DNA of 52,265 nt from contig KZ111184.1 in the NCBI GenBank assembly GCA_002077045.2, forward strand, positions 1 to 52,265, given 5' to 3'. Both the position numbers and the translations under genes were made by a program. The notes under the pieces were generated by a model, which did no database searches, had not been told where the DNA came from, and was given only the letters and a program-made list of their open reading frames with translations. This stretch comes from Rachicladosporium sp. CCFEE 5018 (taxonomy: Eukaryota; Ascomycota; Dothideomycetes; Cladosporiales; Cladosporiaceae). Every line of letters starts with the position of its first letter. Position 1 is the first letter of the stretch. Below are positions 1 through 9,720 of this stretch, piece by piece.

Positions 1-740
1 TATCTCCTAGCGCTAGCTTACTAGCTCTATATACTCTAAGGAATATACTAAAGCTTATAGAGCTATCTTATATAGATAGATATAGTATAAGTTTTAATAA
101 TCTAGTAAAAGTTTCTAGAGCTTAGCTATAAGTTTTTATAGACTCTATATAGCCTATAGAATATACTAAAACTATACTCTAGTCTCTATAAACCTCTAGA
201 CCTCTATTGAAACCTATAGTAATAAGTAGATATTCTATATATTATTTCTCTAGTATATAGTAGCTAGGTCTTTAATAAGCTTATCTAAATAAGAAGTAGA
301 TTTATAGATTTAGTATAGAGAGTATACTATATAGCTAGTATAGTATCTAGTATACTAGAGCTTTCTATAATCTTTATAGTCTATAGTATATATCTCTAGT
401 TTTACTTAATTCCTAGGGGTTTCTATAGGGCTTCCTATAGTTTTCTAGATTAATTCAGAGTCTATATATTTACTTAAAACTATCCGCTAGCCTATAGAAG
501 CTTATACTAGCTATATAAAACCTATACTACTACTAGAAACCTATAGAACATATAGAGTTTTTACTCTAGCTATATCAGTTTCTAGAGTCTTATCTATAGT
601 TTTAGAAGATAATCCATATCCTAAAGTATCTCGGAAAACCCTAGGAAGGTCTCTAGGAACTTATATAGCTATAGTAAAAACCTCGCGAAGAAATCAAAAG
701 AATCCGGAAAATCCGAAAATTAAGGTTTCACTTACAGGAG
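1..740. repeat. RIP-degenerated, TA-rich repeat tract
   Basis: The tract is strongly AT-rich and built from strings such as CTATAG, TATATAG and TAGA. By eye the first 720 bases contain only about six CA or TG dinucleotides in total, while TA is everywhere. No reading frame stays open. Loss of both CpA and TpG with gain of TpA is the established signature of repeat-induced point mutation in Pezizomycotina, so this is inferred to be the end of an old transposable element whose family can no longer be read. Composition turns normal between about 720 and 780. The element continues beyond the left edge. Confidence 0.85.
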
Positions 741-2423
741 TTTATAAAAACCTTAGGGAACCGTCTTGTAGGTAGAAAGCAACGGCATGGATCCTCAAAC
801 CTGGTCTCACGCTGCTCAAGAAGGAGCCGGGAGTGCGATCGTACACTACCGCGTTTCGGCTCACTGCGCGTACGAGAAGACTATGAAGACGAAAGACAAC
901 ACGACCTGAGAGACGAGTTCAAGGCTCACAGAAGGCTGGCGCAACGGTGAGCGGCCCAAGTGTATAGCGCAAGCAGGGCACCCGAACAAGCTGCAGGACG
1001 GGTTTCATGCATTGGCTAAGGAGGGCCAGCCTCTCAAGCACGACGTGGAACTGCCGCCGCTCCGCGACTGCGCAGGCTGAGCCACGTACCGCTTCACGGC
1101 GAATGATATGGGCACGGCGAAGAGCAATGCGAGACGTCCAGGACAGGTTCAACCCTCTCTACACTCGACTGGAAAGATGCGCATGCATCACGCGTTCATA
1201 GCACCGCCACCACCCAGCAATTGCTGGTTGCGACACCGGAAGGACTCGCAGCGATCGTGGAAGCGGCCTGCGACAATCCTTCACGCAGATCCTAGCAACA
1301 CGTCTAGATGCGCATTCCCATCGTCGACCAGTCTCCTCACACTGAATCACGCGAGCGAATGCGACCCTGCGTATTTGGTGTCAAGCTCTCTACCGCCCTA
1401 ATGGCTCTGCCTGCCGCCCGATCTTCCGGCATCGATATGTGTAGTGCCCATCCACAGATACTACGACTCTTGCGAGGCCCTCTTCACAGAGCGATACATT
1501 GCTTCCATCCCATGATCTGGCTTCTCCGGGCCGCTCTGTGGGGAGTTCGCTAAAAGCAAGAGCCCGTGAACGACTCGTTAGCCAGCGATAAGACGAATTC
1601 GCGCTAAACAGCCCATCGTTGGCTCCGCAAACATCTTGCGGTCGATGTAGTGGCGAATATGTTACAGCAGGTGGCTGGCCATGAACTGCGATTCGTCACC
1701 CGCTCCCATTCGCCAACACCCAAACGACTCTCGCTAGCGCTATCGAAAGCAGCATGGACAAGAGCCGATGCGCCGGCGTACTCTAGACTCAAGATTCTCT
1801 ATTCTATCGCCAACCATTCACATGTCCAAGCATTCAGGGGGATGCCAATCAGTCACCTTCTGCGGGAAGTATATGAAAATCTGCCCCGGCAGTGAGATCT
1901 GTGCTGCTTTGGGCCGGAGAAGTAGCGGCTTCGAACAGAGTTACTGCCACGAACGCGATAAGATGCGCCTTGGAAACTCCATCTAATAATGGCACTCCTT
2001 CTTGCAGTGCCCACATGGCCTTTGGCTGTACCCCGAGGTTCTCCGGAGCCAAATCAGCAACGGCTTACAACGGCGACCCTGAAGACGCAAATCAGCGGCC
2101 AAATCCGCACGCTTGGCTGCATATTCCACGTGGACTATGCTTGTCAACCGTCCCTAATGTCGATCACTCGTCGCTCCGGTTTGCTTGGCTATGTTCAGGA
2201 GGTGAGTAAGGCATGGCTCCCGAGTGATATTGCACACGCGCACAGATGTAAGTGGATGCATGAGTGCAGCGAAATGAGACTTCGAACTTCATAATCCGCC
2301 GGTATACTTCGGCACGTTCTCGTACATAACTCGACTCCATGCGCAATCGAGTGTGCATGTGCTTCTAAGTGCGCAAGTAACGCCCACACGCGAGCATCAC
2401 GTGTATGTCACACCCGAAGCAAC
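741..2423. other. Gene-poor stretch with broken coding-like scraps
   Basis: No complete gene can be assembled. On the plus strand, positions about 845-945 read as a charged coding-like segment ending DEFKAHRRLAQR just before a GTGAGC donor-like site. Positions about 1000-1078, after a CTGCAG acceptor-like site, read as another open segment that ends at a TGA. The pieces suggest a degraded multi-exon gene beside the RIP tract. The rest, including the region upstream of the acyltransferase gene at 2424, shows nothing I can name. Confidence 0.35.
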
Positions 2424-4241
2424 ATGGCAGTCGCACATCTTGAGACTCTCGGCCAGCGCCTGCGCGAGACCATTGGCGAGCGCCTACATGCATTACCACT
2501 GCCACCATCCATCTGGCGCGTTCTGACCTTTCAAAAGCTCACTGGATGGCCACCAGAAAAGTCGACACGAGATACGGCGTGGCTGGACGGCCTCCGCGGT
2601 GTTGCAGCATTCCTGGTCATGATCGGTCATTTTGGTCCAACATTCTGGAGTCCGATGACCTACGAAGCTCCCTTCGGCGCGAACAACAAGGGAACGCAAG
2701 GCGGAGAAGATAACCCACGAGTTCCAATGAACGATATATTCAGACTCCCACTGCTGCGCGTCTGGTTCTCATCCGGCCATGCGCAAGTGTCCATCTTTTT
2801 CGTCTTATCAGGCTTTGTGCTGAGCTGGAGTCCATTGCGCAGCATGCGTCAAGGTCAGGGCCAGAACAGTACACTTGGCCAATCGCTCAGCTCAGCTGTG
2901 TTCCGCCGATGGATTCGGCTGTATCTCCCATGCTTTGCCATCGCGTTTTGGCAGCTATGGGAGTACCGGGCTGGATGGCGAGTCATGGCCGGGGTTCCCA
3001 ATGAGGAGTATGTCTTCATGCAAATTTGGGACTTCATAAAACGCAGCGCGCGATTTGCGAATCCTTTCTGGATCAATCGAGCGGAGAATCAGTACGTCCA
3101 CGCCTACGACTGGACTATGTGGACAATCCCGCACGAGTTTGCAGGCTCCTTGATGGTTTTCCTCACTGTGCTCGCCATCAGTCGTATCAAGAAGGCCTGG
3201 AAGCGAACAGTCGTCCTGTCCATGTTGGCAACAGTGGCATTCATGGCTGCGCAGTGGGACTTCTGGCTATTTGCCACAGGAGTCCTCTTTGCCAACTATG
3301 TGGTAGCGCAGGGTGGGTTCGAAAAGCTTGATCCAAGTAGGCTGCAACAATCAATGTGGATCGCCACATTACTCATAGGTCTTCTCCTAGCCGGCGTGCC
3401 GCCGCGCTTGGACGTCTACTACGATCGCCCCGATTACGAGTGGCTCGATATGTTCACACCTGAGGATTGGCAGGACATCGAAGGCGGTGGGCGCCTCTGG
3501 TGGTGCTTGGGCGGAATTCTATGCGTAATCAGCTTTGCGCATCTACCCTTAGCAAGGAAGTTCTTCGAGCTACCATTGATGCGGTACATGGGACGAATCA
3601 GCTATATGCTGTACCTCGTCCATCGGATTGTGCTCAATCTTGTGGGCGGGCGGCTGACAACAGCGGTGTACAAAACTTTCGGAAGAAGCGGCTACATCGA
3701 CATTTCGAAGGCTGCAGATGGCTCATTTAAAGCAGGAGGCAACTTCGGCTTCAGGTGCATCACCTACTTCATCTACTTGATCTTGCTAGTAGTCATAGTC
3801 CCACTTGTCTTCCTGGCGTCGCATTGGGCCGAGCGTTTGATCGATGCGCCCAGCACCCGGCTAGCACGCTCGATTGACACGTGGTTCGTCAAAGGTGGAG
3901 CAGACCAGACAGAGTCAGAGAAGACTATGGAAGAGCTGGAGACGCTTCCGACTCACTCCGTGACGCTTCCGACTCACGCTTCGGATCATACCAGGAGTCA
4001 CACCGATACACCATCATCGAGCAGCCGAGCGGCGGATGAGGCCGACGATCATACCAGAAATTATGTCGATACGCCACCATCGAGCACCCGAGCGGCGGAT
4101 GAGGCCGACAGTCATAGCAGGAGTTATACGGATGCGTCACCTTCAAGCAGCCGAGCGGCGGATGAGGCCGACGATGAGGACGCACCACTCCTTGCTGAGG
4201 ATCCCTTTCATGATGTTCATAGCGAGCGGCAGCAAGTGTGA
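2424..4241 (+). CDS. Acyltransferase-3 family integral membrane protein
   Basis: This single-exon gene encodes 605 residues. The N-terminal third contains the family hallmark DGLRGVAAFLVMIGH (about residues 52-66) at the start of the first membrane segment, followed by roughly ten hydrophobic segments up to about residue 490, as expected for PF01757 membrane acyltransferases. The conserved Arg and His in or near this motif belong to the family active site. Proteins of this family move acyl groups, often acetyl, onto sugars, lipids or secondary metabolites; the substrate here cannot be told. The last ~110 residues are hydrophilic and hold three 21-residue repeats rich in Ser, Asp and Ala, probably a disordered cytosolic tail. 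The ATG sits in AACATGG. The stop is TGA. No cluster partner is visible. Confidence 0.85.
   Translation: MAVAHLETLGQRLRETIGERLHALPLPPSIWRVLTFQKLTGWPPEKSTRDTAWLDGLRGVAAFLVMIGHFGPTFWSPMTYEAPFGANNKGTQGGEDNPRVPMNDIFRLPLLRVWFSSGHAQVSIFFVLSGFVLSWSPLRSMRQGQGQNSTLGQSLSSAVFRRWIRLYLPCFAIAFWQLWEYRAGWRVMAGVPNEEYVFMQIWDFIKRSARFANPFWINRAENQYVHAYDWTMWTIPHEFAGSLMVFLTVLAISRIKKAWKRTVVLSMLATVAFMAAQWDFWLFATGVLFANYVVAQGGFEKLDPSRLQQSMWIATLLIGLLLAGVPPRLDVYYDRPDYEWLDMFTPEDWQDIEGGGRLWWCLGGILCVISFAHLPLARKFFELPLMRYMGRISYMLYLVHRIVLNLVGGRLTTAVYKTFGRSGYIDISKAADGSFKAGGNFGFRCITYFIYLILLVVIVPLVFLASHWAERLIDAPSTRLARSIDTWFVKGGADQTESEKTMEELETLPTHSVTLPTHASDHTRSHTDTPSSSSRAADEADDHTRNYVDTPPSSTRAADEADSHSRSYTDASPSSSRAADEADDEDAPLLAEDPFHDVHSERQQV
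3984..4172 (+). repeat. Three tandem 63-bp units inside the acyltransferase gene
   Basis: Units lie at 3984-4046, 4047-4109 and 4110-4172. Each encodes 21 residues and ends in the shared block RAADEAD. The second half of each unit is nearly identical while the first half varies. A shorter repeat (GACGCTTCCGACTCAC, twice) lies just upstream near 3943-3978. Because the unit is a multiple of three, copy-number change would keep the frame. Confidence 0.9.
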
Positions 4242-5081
4242 GGGGTCGGATTATAGTCAATCACAGCACATTTTCCAACCGATCGCTGGCGATGCGAATT
4301 GCATCTCGAGCCGTGATTCTTCTCATCGTTGCATGGACAGCAGTACACATTGACCCTCTCGATCTTGCTGCCAAGTTCAGTAGGCGTCCAACAAGCACAT
4401 CTCGTGACGGTGTTGATTCCTAGCCCTCATCCCCAGTGATCCTGATATGATGGCGTTGACCTCGAGTCCTGTCCTCGTAGCGCAACTTCCAATATGCTTC
4501 GATTTTTTTATATGTCGTACCCCATCCCTGCTCATGGGGTCCCACAGACATGTGGATGGGCGTACGGCGTCTTGTCAAACATCACTCAGGCGCCCTGATC
4601 GCGAACTCTATCGAACTGCATCTGGAGTCCCGTCGCGTTCTGCTTCGTAAGGTCATAGCACTATCTAGTGCGGTCCGATGGGAGTGGTCGGACTCGCCCT
4701 TAGGTATCTCATTCCGCCTCGGGGACTCAAATGATTGGATACGCAGCAATGAGAAGCGTTGCCGTAAGCGAAAGACGCCATTTGGAGCAAAGGCTGGGTA
4801 AGGACCATACTTCGTTTCTCACTACCGAGGAGCAATAACGATACTCATAGTTCCAAGCCGTGAAAAGGGTGCAGGGCGGGTCCACTGGCAATCACAACCA
4901 GCAATCGCTCGCAGGTGTTTGTGGTTCGAAGCGAATGACCTCGGCATCTGAGTACTGCTGGAGTTCGCCACGACACCTGGCACTCTTCAGCCCGAAGTAG
5001 GTCACGTACCATAGCACATACATACATCAGGCTGCTGCACCATCCCCATAACACTAGACTAGGAGTGATACTTCCGCCAAC
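4242..5081. other. Intergenic, nothing recognised
   Basis: Short open frames occur on both strands (for example 4550-4801 plus), but none has recognisable motifs, good splice sites or persuasive codon use. The stretch presumably holds the 3' end of the acyltransferase transcript and the promoter of the ABM gene. Confidence 0.5.
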
Positions 5082-5525
5082 ATGTCATCAAGTGAAGTGA
5101 ACATCGTCGCACTGATGCGGCCCCGGCAAGGTCAGACTCAGAAGGTCGGCCGACGTTCAAACACCCACTGTAGCGGCCTGGATGCTGAGCGAGAACAGGT
5201 CCTAGATCTGATCCAGGAGGCTGCAAATCACGTCGAGAAGAACGAACAGGGTACCGATCGCTACGAGATCTACTCTTCCTTGCGCCCCAGCAAATAAGGC
5301 ACTGACACCATCTGCATGGTTGAGAGGTACGCTATGCTCGTGGAAGCCTGGGAGACCATCTCGCTGACTGGCTCAAGGTACAAGCACAAGCAGGCGTTGA
5401 AGGAACATGGCGGGAGTGAGCCTTTCATGAAGTTTCAAAGCGAGCTTTCCAAGCAAGACCTCTTGCTGGCGCCCCCTGTTATTCATGTTCTAGCACGGCG
5501 GGGAGGATTTAGTTCTAGACTGTAG
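5082..5525 (+). pseudogene. ABM-domain monooxygenase-like gene with in-frame TAA
   Basis: The product looks like a small antibiotic-biosynthesis-monooxygenase (ABM) fold protein of about 110 residues. Inferred exons are 5082-5144, 5199-5326 and 5378-5525. Introns of 54 and 51 nt (donors GTCGGC and GTACGC; the second has a CTGAC branch site) are both multiples of three, so they read as open frame. Removing them gives the family order: NIVALMRP, then HVEKNEQGTDRYEI, then MVERYKHKQALKEHGG, then LLAPPVIHVL. The codon at 5295-5297 is TAA between RPSK and GTDTICMVER, within a conserved exon, and no splice choice removes it without losing conserved residues. It would truncate the protein before its last beta strands. 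Whether this is a true null allele or a base error cannot be decided here. Confidence 0.7.
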
Positions 5526-5881
5526 GTCCGCGGTACAGTTGCAATCACTGAGTATCATGTTCAGGCTGCTCGTGTTCGTGATTAAGGCATGCGGTACAGG
5601 TGTACGCTAGTACGGCGGCTGTGAGCCTTTTCTATCCATCCACCGCAGCAAGGAGATCACTGACTGTGACATACTCATGATCTGGATGCGCCACGAGAAT
5701 GCTACTTGGACCGTACAGATAGCGCTGGTGACTACCCTGCAGACTGATGATATCAGTGCAGTACGAGAAGACGGCGGTCTCGAAGCCTGCCGCACGTGTC
5801 GGATCATTCGACACGGGATGCAGGCAGCAAGAATACATACCGGCTATATCATAGTCGATACGCACAGGCCTCACGCCGTAT
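5526..5881. other. Spacer between ABM gene and MFS remnant
   Basis: In the frame of the MFS remnant this stretch is closed by stops. A minus-strand frame is open from 6126 down to 5632; its part below 5880 does not overlap the remnant and reads like protein, but I do not recognise it and find no start or splice signals. Confidence 0.4.
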
Positions 5882-6388
5882 TTGCCCCAGGCCGTGCTCA
5901 ACCATTGCGATGCACCCGTCACACCTTTCTCGATCACAGTCTCGTTCATGATATCGATCGTGGCTTGCTTCGCTGTCGAGGACACGCACCCGAACGTCGG
6001 CAGTGTGTACGCCGCGACACTGCTGGTAGGTGGCTTCTGGACAGCTTGGTACATCATGATGTGGCCGTGGCGCGTGCAGGCACTCAGCGGCGCCACCGGA
6101 TCCGCATTCGCGATCGCCTTCGCCAACAGCTACGGTCAGATAGGCGGCGCTGTCGGCGCGCAGCTCTTCCACTCCCGCTATGCACCGCGGTACGAGACAT
6201 CTTTCGCGATCGCCATGGGCTTCGTCGGCATGGTTATAACCATGGTGCTAGTCACGTGGTACGTGACCAGTAAGACCGGTGTCAAGCTTCGTCACATCAG
6301 ACTAGCTCGGATCCAGCCGACCAAGAGCGGAGATGCGATAGTCGAGCAGCTGCCAGAGTCGGCTGGTGAGAAGGCCGGAAAGATATGA
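5882..6388 (+). pseudogene. C-terminal remnant of an MFS transporter (allantoate-permease-like)
   Basis: About 165 codons are open and resemble the last third of fungal anion:cation symporters of the Dal5/Tna1 type. They contain hydrophobic segments around FSITVSFMISIVACF and YAATLLVGGFWTAWYIM, the block SAFAIAFANSYGQIGGAVGAQ typical of the region before the penultimate helices, and a final segment TSFAIAMGFVGMVITMVLV followed by a basic tail. Full members have about 500 residues and 12 helices. Everything upstream of this piece is missing and the upstream frame is closed, so it cannot be a working transporter. It is most likely left behind by deletion or rearrangement. Confidence 0.7.
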
Positions 6389-6445
6389 GCAGCGGCGAGG
6401 CGGCCTGCCAATGGCAGCGGAGGCGAAGTAAATGATAGTGTCGAT

Positions 6446-8106
6446 CTAGTGCTGTGCATTGAGATATGTGTTAATGCCCAGGCATGTCACCATGACGCAC
6501 AAACCATAGAATGCGAGGGCCAGACTGAGCTTGCGCAGTAAATCTCTACGGTACTGTCGTCCTTTCGCTTTGGGGTTCCAAGCGTCCCGCCAACTGCCTG
6601 GTGCAGTAATCGGCGAACCTGCCTCATCCCCTGACTCTGACAATGAACCATCGTAGTCTTCATCGTCATCTTCTTTCATCAGCCGCTGGTGATGTGGGGA
6701 GTCTGGGCTGCTGATCTTGTAGTAGAATAGACCGGGCAGAATGAATGAGATCGAGGTACTACCAGTAGAGCCGACATAGGCCAGCACTTTGTCCAGGCTG
6801 CTGACCGTCATGGCGACGATGTACGACAGAATGATGATGCTCGTCGTGATGACGGCAAAGCGCAGCTCTGACATCTCCTCAGGCTTGGATCGGCTGGGTA
6901 CTTTGCCAGATGACTGATTGAGCAACGAACTCCTGCTGGGACTACCAGATGCCGGGGTGAATTCCTGCGTTCGCTTTGAGGCCGGGCGCCACTTGCTGAC
7001 AGCGTCGACGCTGGCGCGGCAAGGGTGAACCTGAAGAGGGTAGGAGAACATAACCAGGACGACAATAGCTGCGCGACCAACTGTACTTGCGAGGTTCGGG
7101 ATATACTGCGAGACGATGTTGCCGACAACGTTATCACCGAATGAAAGATAGCCTGTGATCGCAACAAGGACGTATATGCTGGCCGCAGTGCCGATGGAAG
7201 CCGTGACGACGCCTGTTGTGCGGACATGGCGGTTGTCCTTGATCTCGTTGAGAATGGAGAACATCTGGCAGTAGTCAGTGACTTGCTCATTCGATGGTGT
7301 TGGCCCATTGACTCACGTTCTGGTGGCATGTGTATGCAAAGACGATGACTGGGAATGATGCGAGGACTTCGATGACGCCTTTCGCGCGCACTACGTCGAC
7401 ATTGCCGCGCTCAGCGAGCGTGTCGCCTGCAGCAAAGTGGTAGACAACGAGGACCACCAGGTAAGCGATCGAGACCAGCGCGATGACTGATGTGTACTTG
7501 AGGCTGTCGAGCCGTCGCAAGAATGATAGAGGGATGACGATGAGCCTGGTGTTGACATCAGTATCCTTGCACATAGTCCATAGACATAGATGCTGCTCAC
7601 ATGAATGCCGTGACCCAGAAGTGGCGATCGACCAAGTAAGAAGCGTCGCCGGGGTCGCCAAACCCACGCACTACCCCCGGCATGAGGTCTCCAATGATGA
7701 TCAGGTAGCTCACACCAACGCCAAAGCACTTGATCGATATTGCCGCGTCGAACAACACCGCCGCATTCGGGTATGTGATCTGACTGAGCGCGAAGAAGCT
7801 CGATGCTCCTCGGTCCAGGTAGCGTGCGCACTGTGTTTGCAGATAAAGTCCAAAGCCCGCCGTGAGCCCAGCCCAGAGTATGATGATTGTCCCCAGCACT
7901 ATGCCCATGTTCGACATGGCATGCGGCATCGCCAGCACTCCTGCCCCAACGATCGTGTTCAACAGGTTGATCACCGAGGACGCCCATGATGCATTTCCTG
8001 CTACGCCGTTCTCCTTGCGATGTCGCCGTCGGCCATTCGAGGCAAGCGATGGTGAGCGAGAGTCGTATCCTGTTGCCTCGCCAGGGATGGCAGCGTATGA
8101 GGCCAT
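6446..8106 (-). CDS. Vacuolar-type amino acid transporter (AVT5/6/7-like)
   Basis: Three exons (8106-7601, 7545-7317, 7264-6446) are split by 55- and 52-nt introns with GTGAGC/CAG and GTGAGT/CAG ends. They give 517 residues. The start of the Aa_trans (PF01490) domain is clear: SSVINLLNTIVGAGVLAMPHA at about residues 43-63, the usual first helix, followed by about ten more helices. CHQNMFSILNEI spans the second splice junction, which confirms it. A hydrophilic loop of about 60 residues and an acidic stretch near the C terminus lie between helices. AVT5-7 type carriers export or import neutral amino acids across the vacuolar membrane; substrate and direction are inferred from the family. It is divergent from the dynactin gene at 8530 and shares its promoter region. 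Confidence 0.88.
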
Positions 8107-8529
8107 TGTATTAGTCTGCGCCTATTGGCGATCCGAACCAGAAGTATCCTATCGCGAGGGCGGCATTGGTCGCGTGCACGTGGCGTGAGCGTTGACGGTT
8201 GTGCCGTCGGTTGAAAGAGAGGTGAGCGAGCGAGAGAAGGTAGTGATGTGTATTGGGGTCCAATCGTCGAATGGAATATGGCAGAGAGGGTCGAAGGCTA
8301 TCGGGATTGCGATATGCAACTTCTAATCGCAAAGATGCCATCTCAACCACCAAGGGTTCGCGCCAAGGCCGAAGTTGTTGCACTCGGCGCGCTCGGCTTA
8401 CCGAGCCGTGGACTGCCATCTCGCGTTGACTACGGGAGCCAGTCCACCTTTCCAACTCGCACGTGGGAAACGACAACGATGTCGGTAGCGCGATAAGTGC
8501 AGAGTGGAGCATGGTGCCATACTCCGATC
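8107..8529. promoter_or_regulatory. Shared divergent promoter region
   Basis: These 423 bases separate the start codons of the amino acid transporter (minus) and the dynactin subunit (plus). No TATA box or other named element was seen. Confidence 0.5.
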
Positions 8530-9171
8530 ATGAACGCCAATAGTTCGGCCATGACTAATACGACCATGGCGGACCATCAGACGGTCCAAGATCTGCAAGC
8601 ACGCCTCAAGCGTCTCACTTTCGCTATCCATGGGGATGGCAGCGCCAGAACCGGACTACCATCGCCGACACAAAATCATGGCTCCCACCCAGCAGCACAA
8701 ATCAAGGACCTACGGAGGCAGCTTCAGTCCCTCGCATCGCGATCTGGAGCTGTGAACGAGGTCCTGCAGCTTCAAGCCACGTATCCTGAAGTCCTGTCTC
8801 CGCCCACGTCGAATGTCACCCTTCCACCTACAGCTCTAGCAGCGTTGGTCGTATCGCACGCTCGGCTCTACGAGAGTCTGTCGGCGCAACTAAACACTCT
8901 GCAATCATTGTCGGTCCCAGATGCAGCAGCTTTGACTGCGCTTTCTGCCTTGCAACCACGGGTCTCGAAAGCTTCAGACAGACAGCAGCAGCAAGCTCGA
9001 GAGTTTGCTGAGTTGCGGGCCAGAAGTGCTGCTGTGGTGGAACAGTGGTACGTTGGAGGGGTGCTAGGCATGGGCGAGAAGTGGGCAGAGTGGGAAGAAC
9101 GATTACGTGACGTTGAACTCACAGTGAGACGAATGGAAGGAGCTGCGAAGAGGGAGAGGGGGTTGGTGTGA
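8530..9171 (+). CDS. ro-10: Dynactin p22/p24 subunit (RO-10/DCTN3 type)
   Basis: This single exon encodes 213 residues and is almost wholly helical with heptad-like leucines. The pattern fits the small dynactin arm subunit known as RO-10 in Neurospora and DCTN3 in animals: an N-terminal VQDLQARLKRL helix, a middle PEVLSPP segment, and a C-terminal coiled coil containing VEQWYVGGVLGMGEKWAEWE. In dynactin this subunit pairs with p150/dynamitin in the shoulder and supports dynein-driven nuclear movement. The ATG at 8530 was chosen because the frame upstream has only a GTG; later ATGs at 8551 or 8566 are possible. It is convergent with RIO1. Confidence 0.75.
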   Translation: MNANSSAMTNTTMADHQTVQDLQARLKRLTFAIHGDGSARTGLPSPTQNHGSHPAAQIKDLRRQLQSLASRSGAVNEVLQLQATYPEVLSPPTSNVTLPPTALAALVVSHARLYESLSAQLNTLQSLSVPDAAALTALSALQPRVSKASDRQQQQAREFAELRARSAAVVEQWYVGGVLGMGEKWAEWEERLRDVELTVRRMEGAAKRERGLV

Positions 9172-9636
9172 GCAGGCTGGCATCACTAATGGACCAACGA
9201 ACTTGCGTCATTGCCGACTACTCACGTCAATCCACGCCATTCATGCAGCAGTGGACGAGCAACATACAGCCACCGGCACTGCATCATCTGGCACGCGCAT
9301 TGCCCGAGGCGCCTCGCATGTCCGAAGATGACAATCTTACACGAGGCGCCGCTACTCAGTGCACCAAGCGGCTATGACTCCATGCAGCAAGTTGACTGTC
9401 CTGTGAGCATCGAGCCACGTCCTCTACATGGCCGAGATCTGTGTCGCTGGGCACGGGTTGCTCCTTACCTCGGTCTGACTGCAACGTCAGTCGCTTGGAC
9501 TACCATGACCGATCTACGGCAGTCGGCGGGTGAAGTACGTGCCTTGCTGCAGGGCTAGGCAGGACTTGCCGTGTGCGAGGAAAGATAAGGGGAAGCAGTC
9601 GATAGCTGGCGCGACAGCCAAAGTAGGTTCACACGA
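9172..9636. other. Convergent 3' region, nothing recognised
   Basis: The stretch lies between the dynactin subunit (plus) and RIO1 (minus). Its short open frames have no recognisable content. It probably holds both transcript ends. Confidence 0.5.
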
Positions 9637-9720
9637 CTACTTCTTCCCTCTGCTGCCTTGACTGATGAGCTTCTTCTTCATATGCTTGGGCAGCTTCGTC
9701 GTGCGCTTTTCCCGCTTCTC
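9637..9720 (-). other. In-frame RIO1 tail lying beyond a TAG codon
   Basis: Read on the minus strand directly after the TAG at 9723-9721, the same frame continues EKREKRTTKLPKHMKKKLIS and ends at a second TAG (9639-9637). The block KLPKHMKKK matches the basic C-terminal end typical of fungal RIO1, so it looks like former coding sequence. No intron of credible length removes the first TAG. Confidence 0.75.

Noticed and set aside
3949..4260. Minus-strand ORF across the acyltransferase tail
   Set aside because: It mirrors the 63-bp repeats of the plus-strand gene and has no independent support.
5295..5300. Programmed stop-codon readthrough at the ABM and RIO1 stops
   Set aside because: Fungal readthrough sites of the peroxisomal type use TGA followed by CTA; here the stops are TAA G and TAG G, so there is no positive evidence.
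5632..6126. Minus-strand gene of 164 codons opposite the MFS remnant
   Set aside because: Most of it is the shadow of the plus-strand transporter frame; no start context, splice sites or family likeness.
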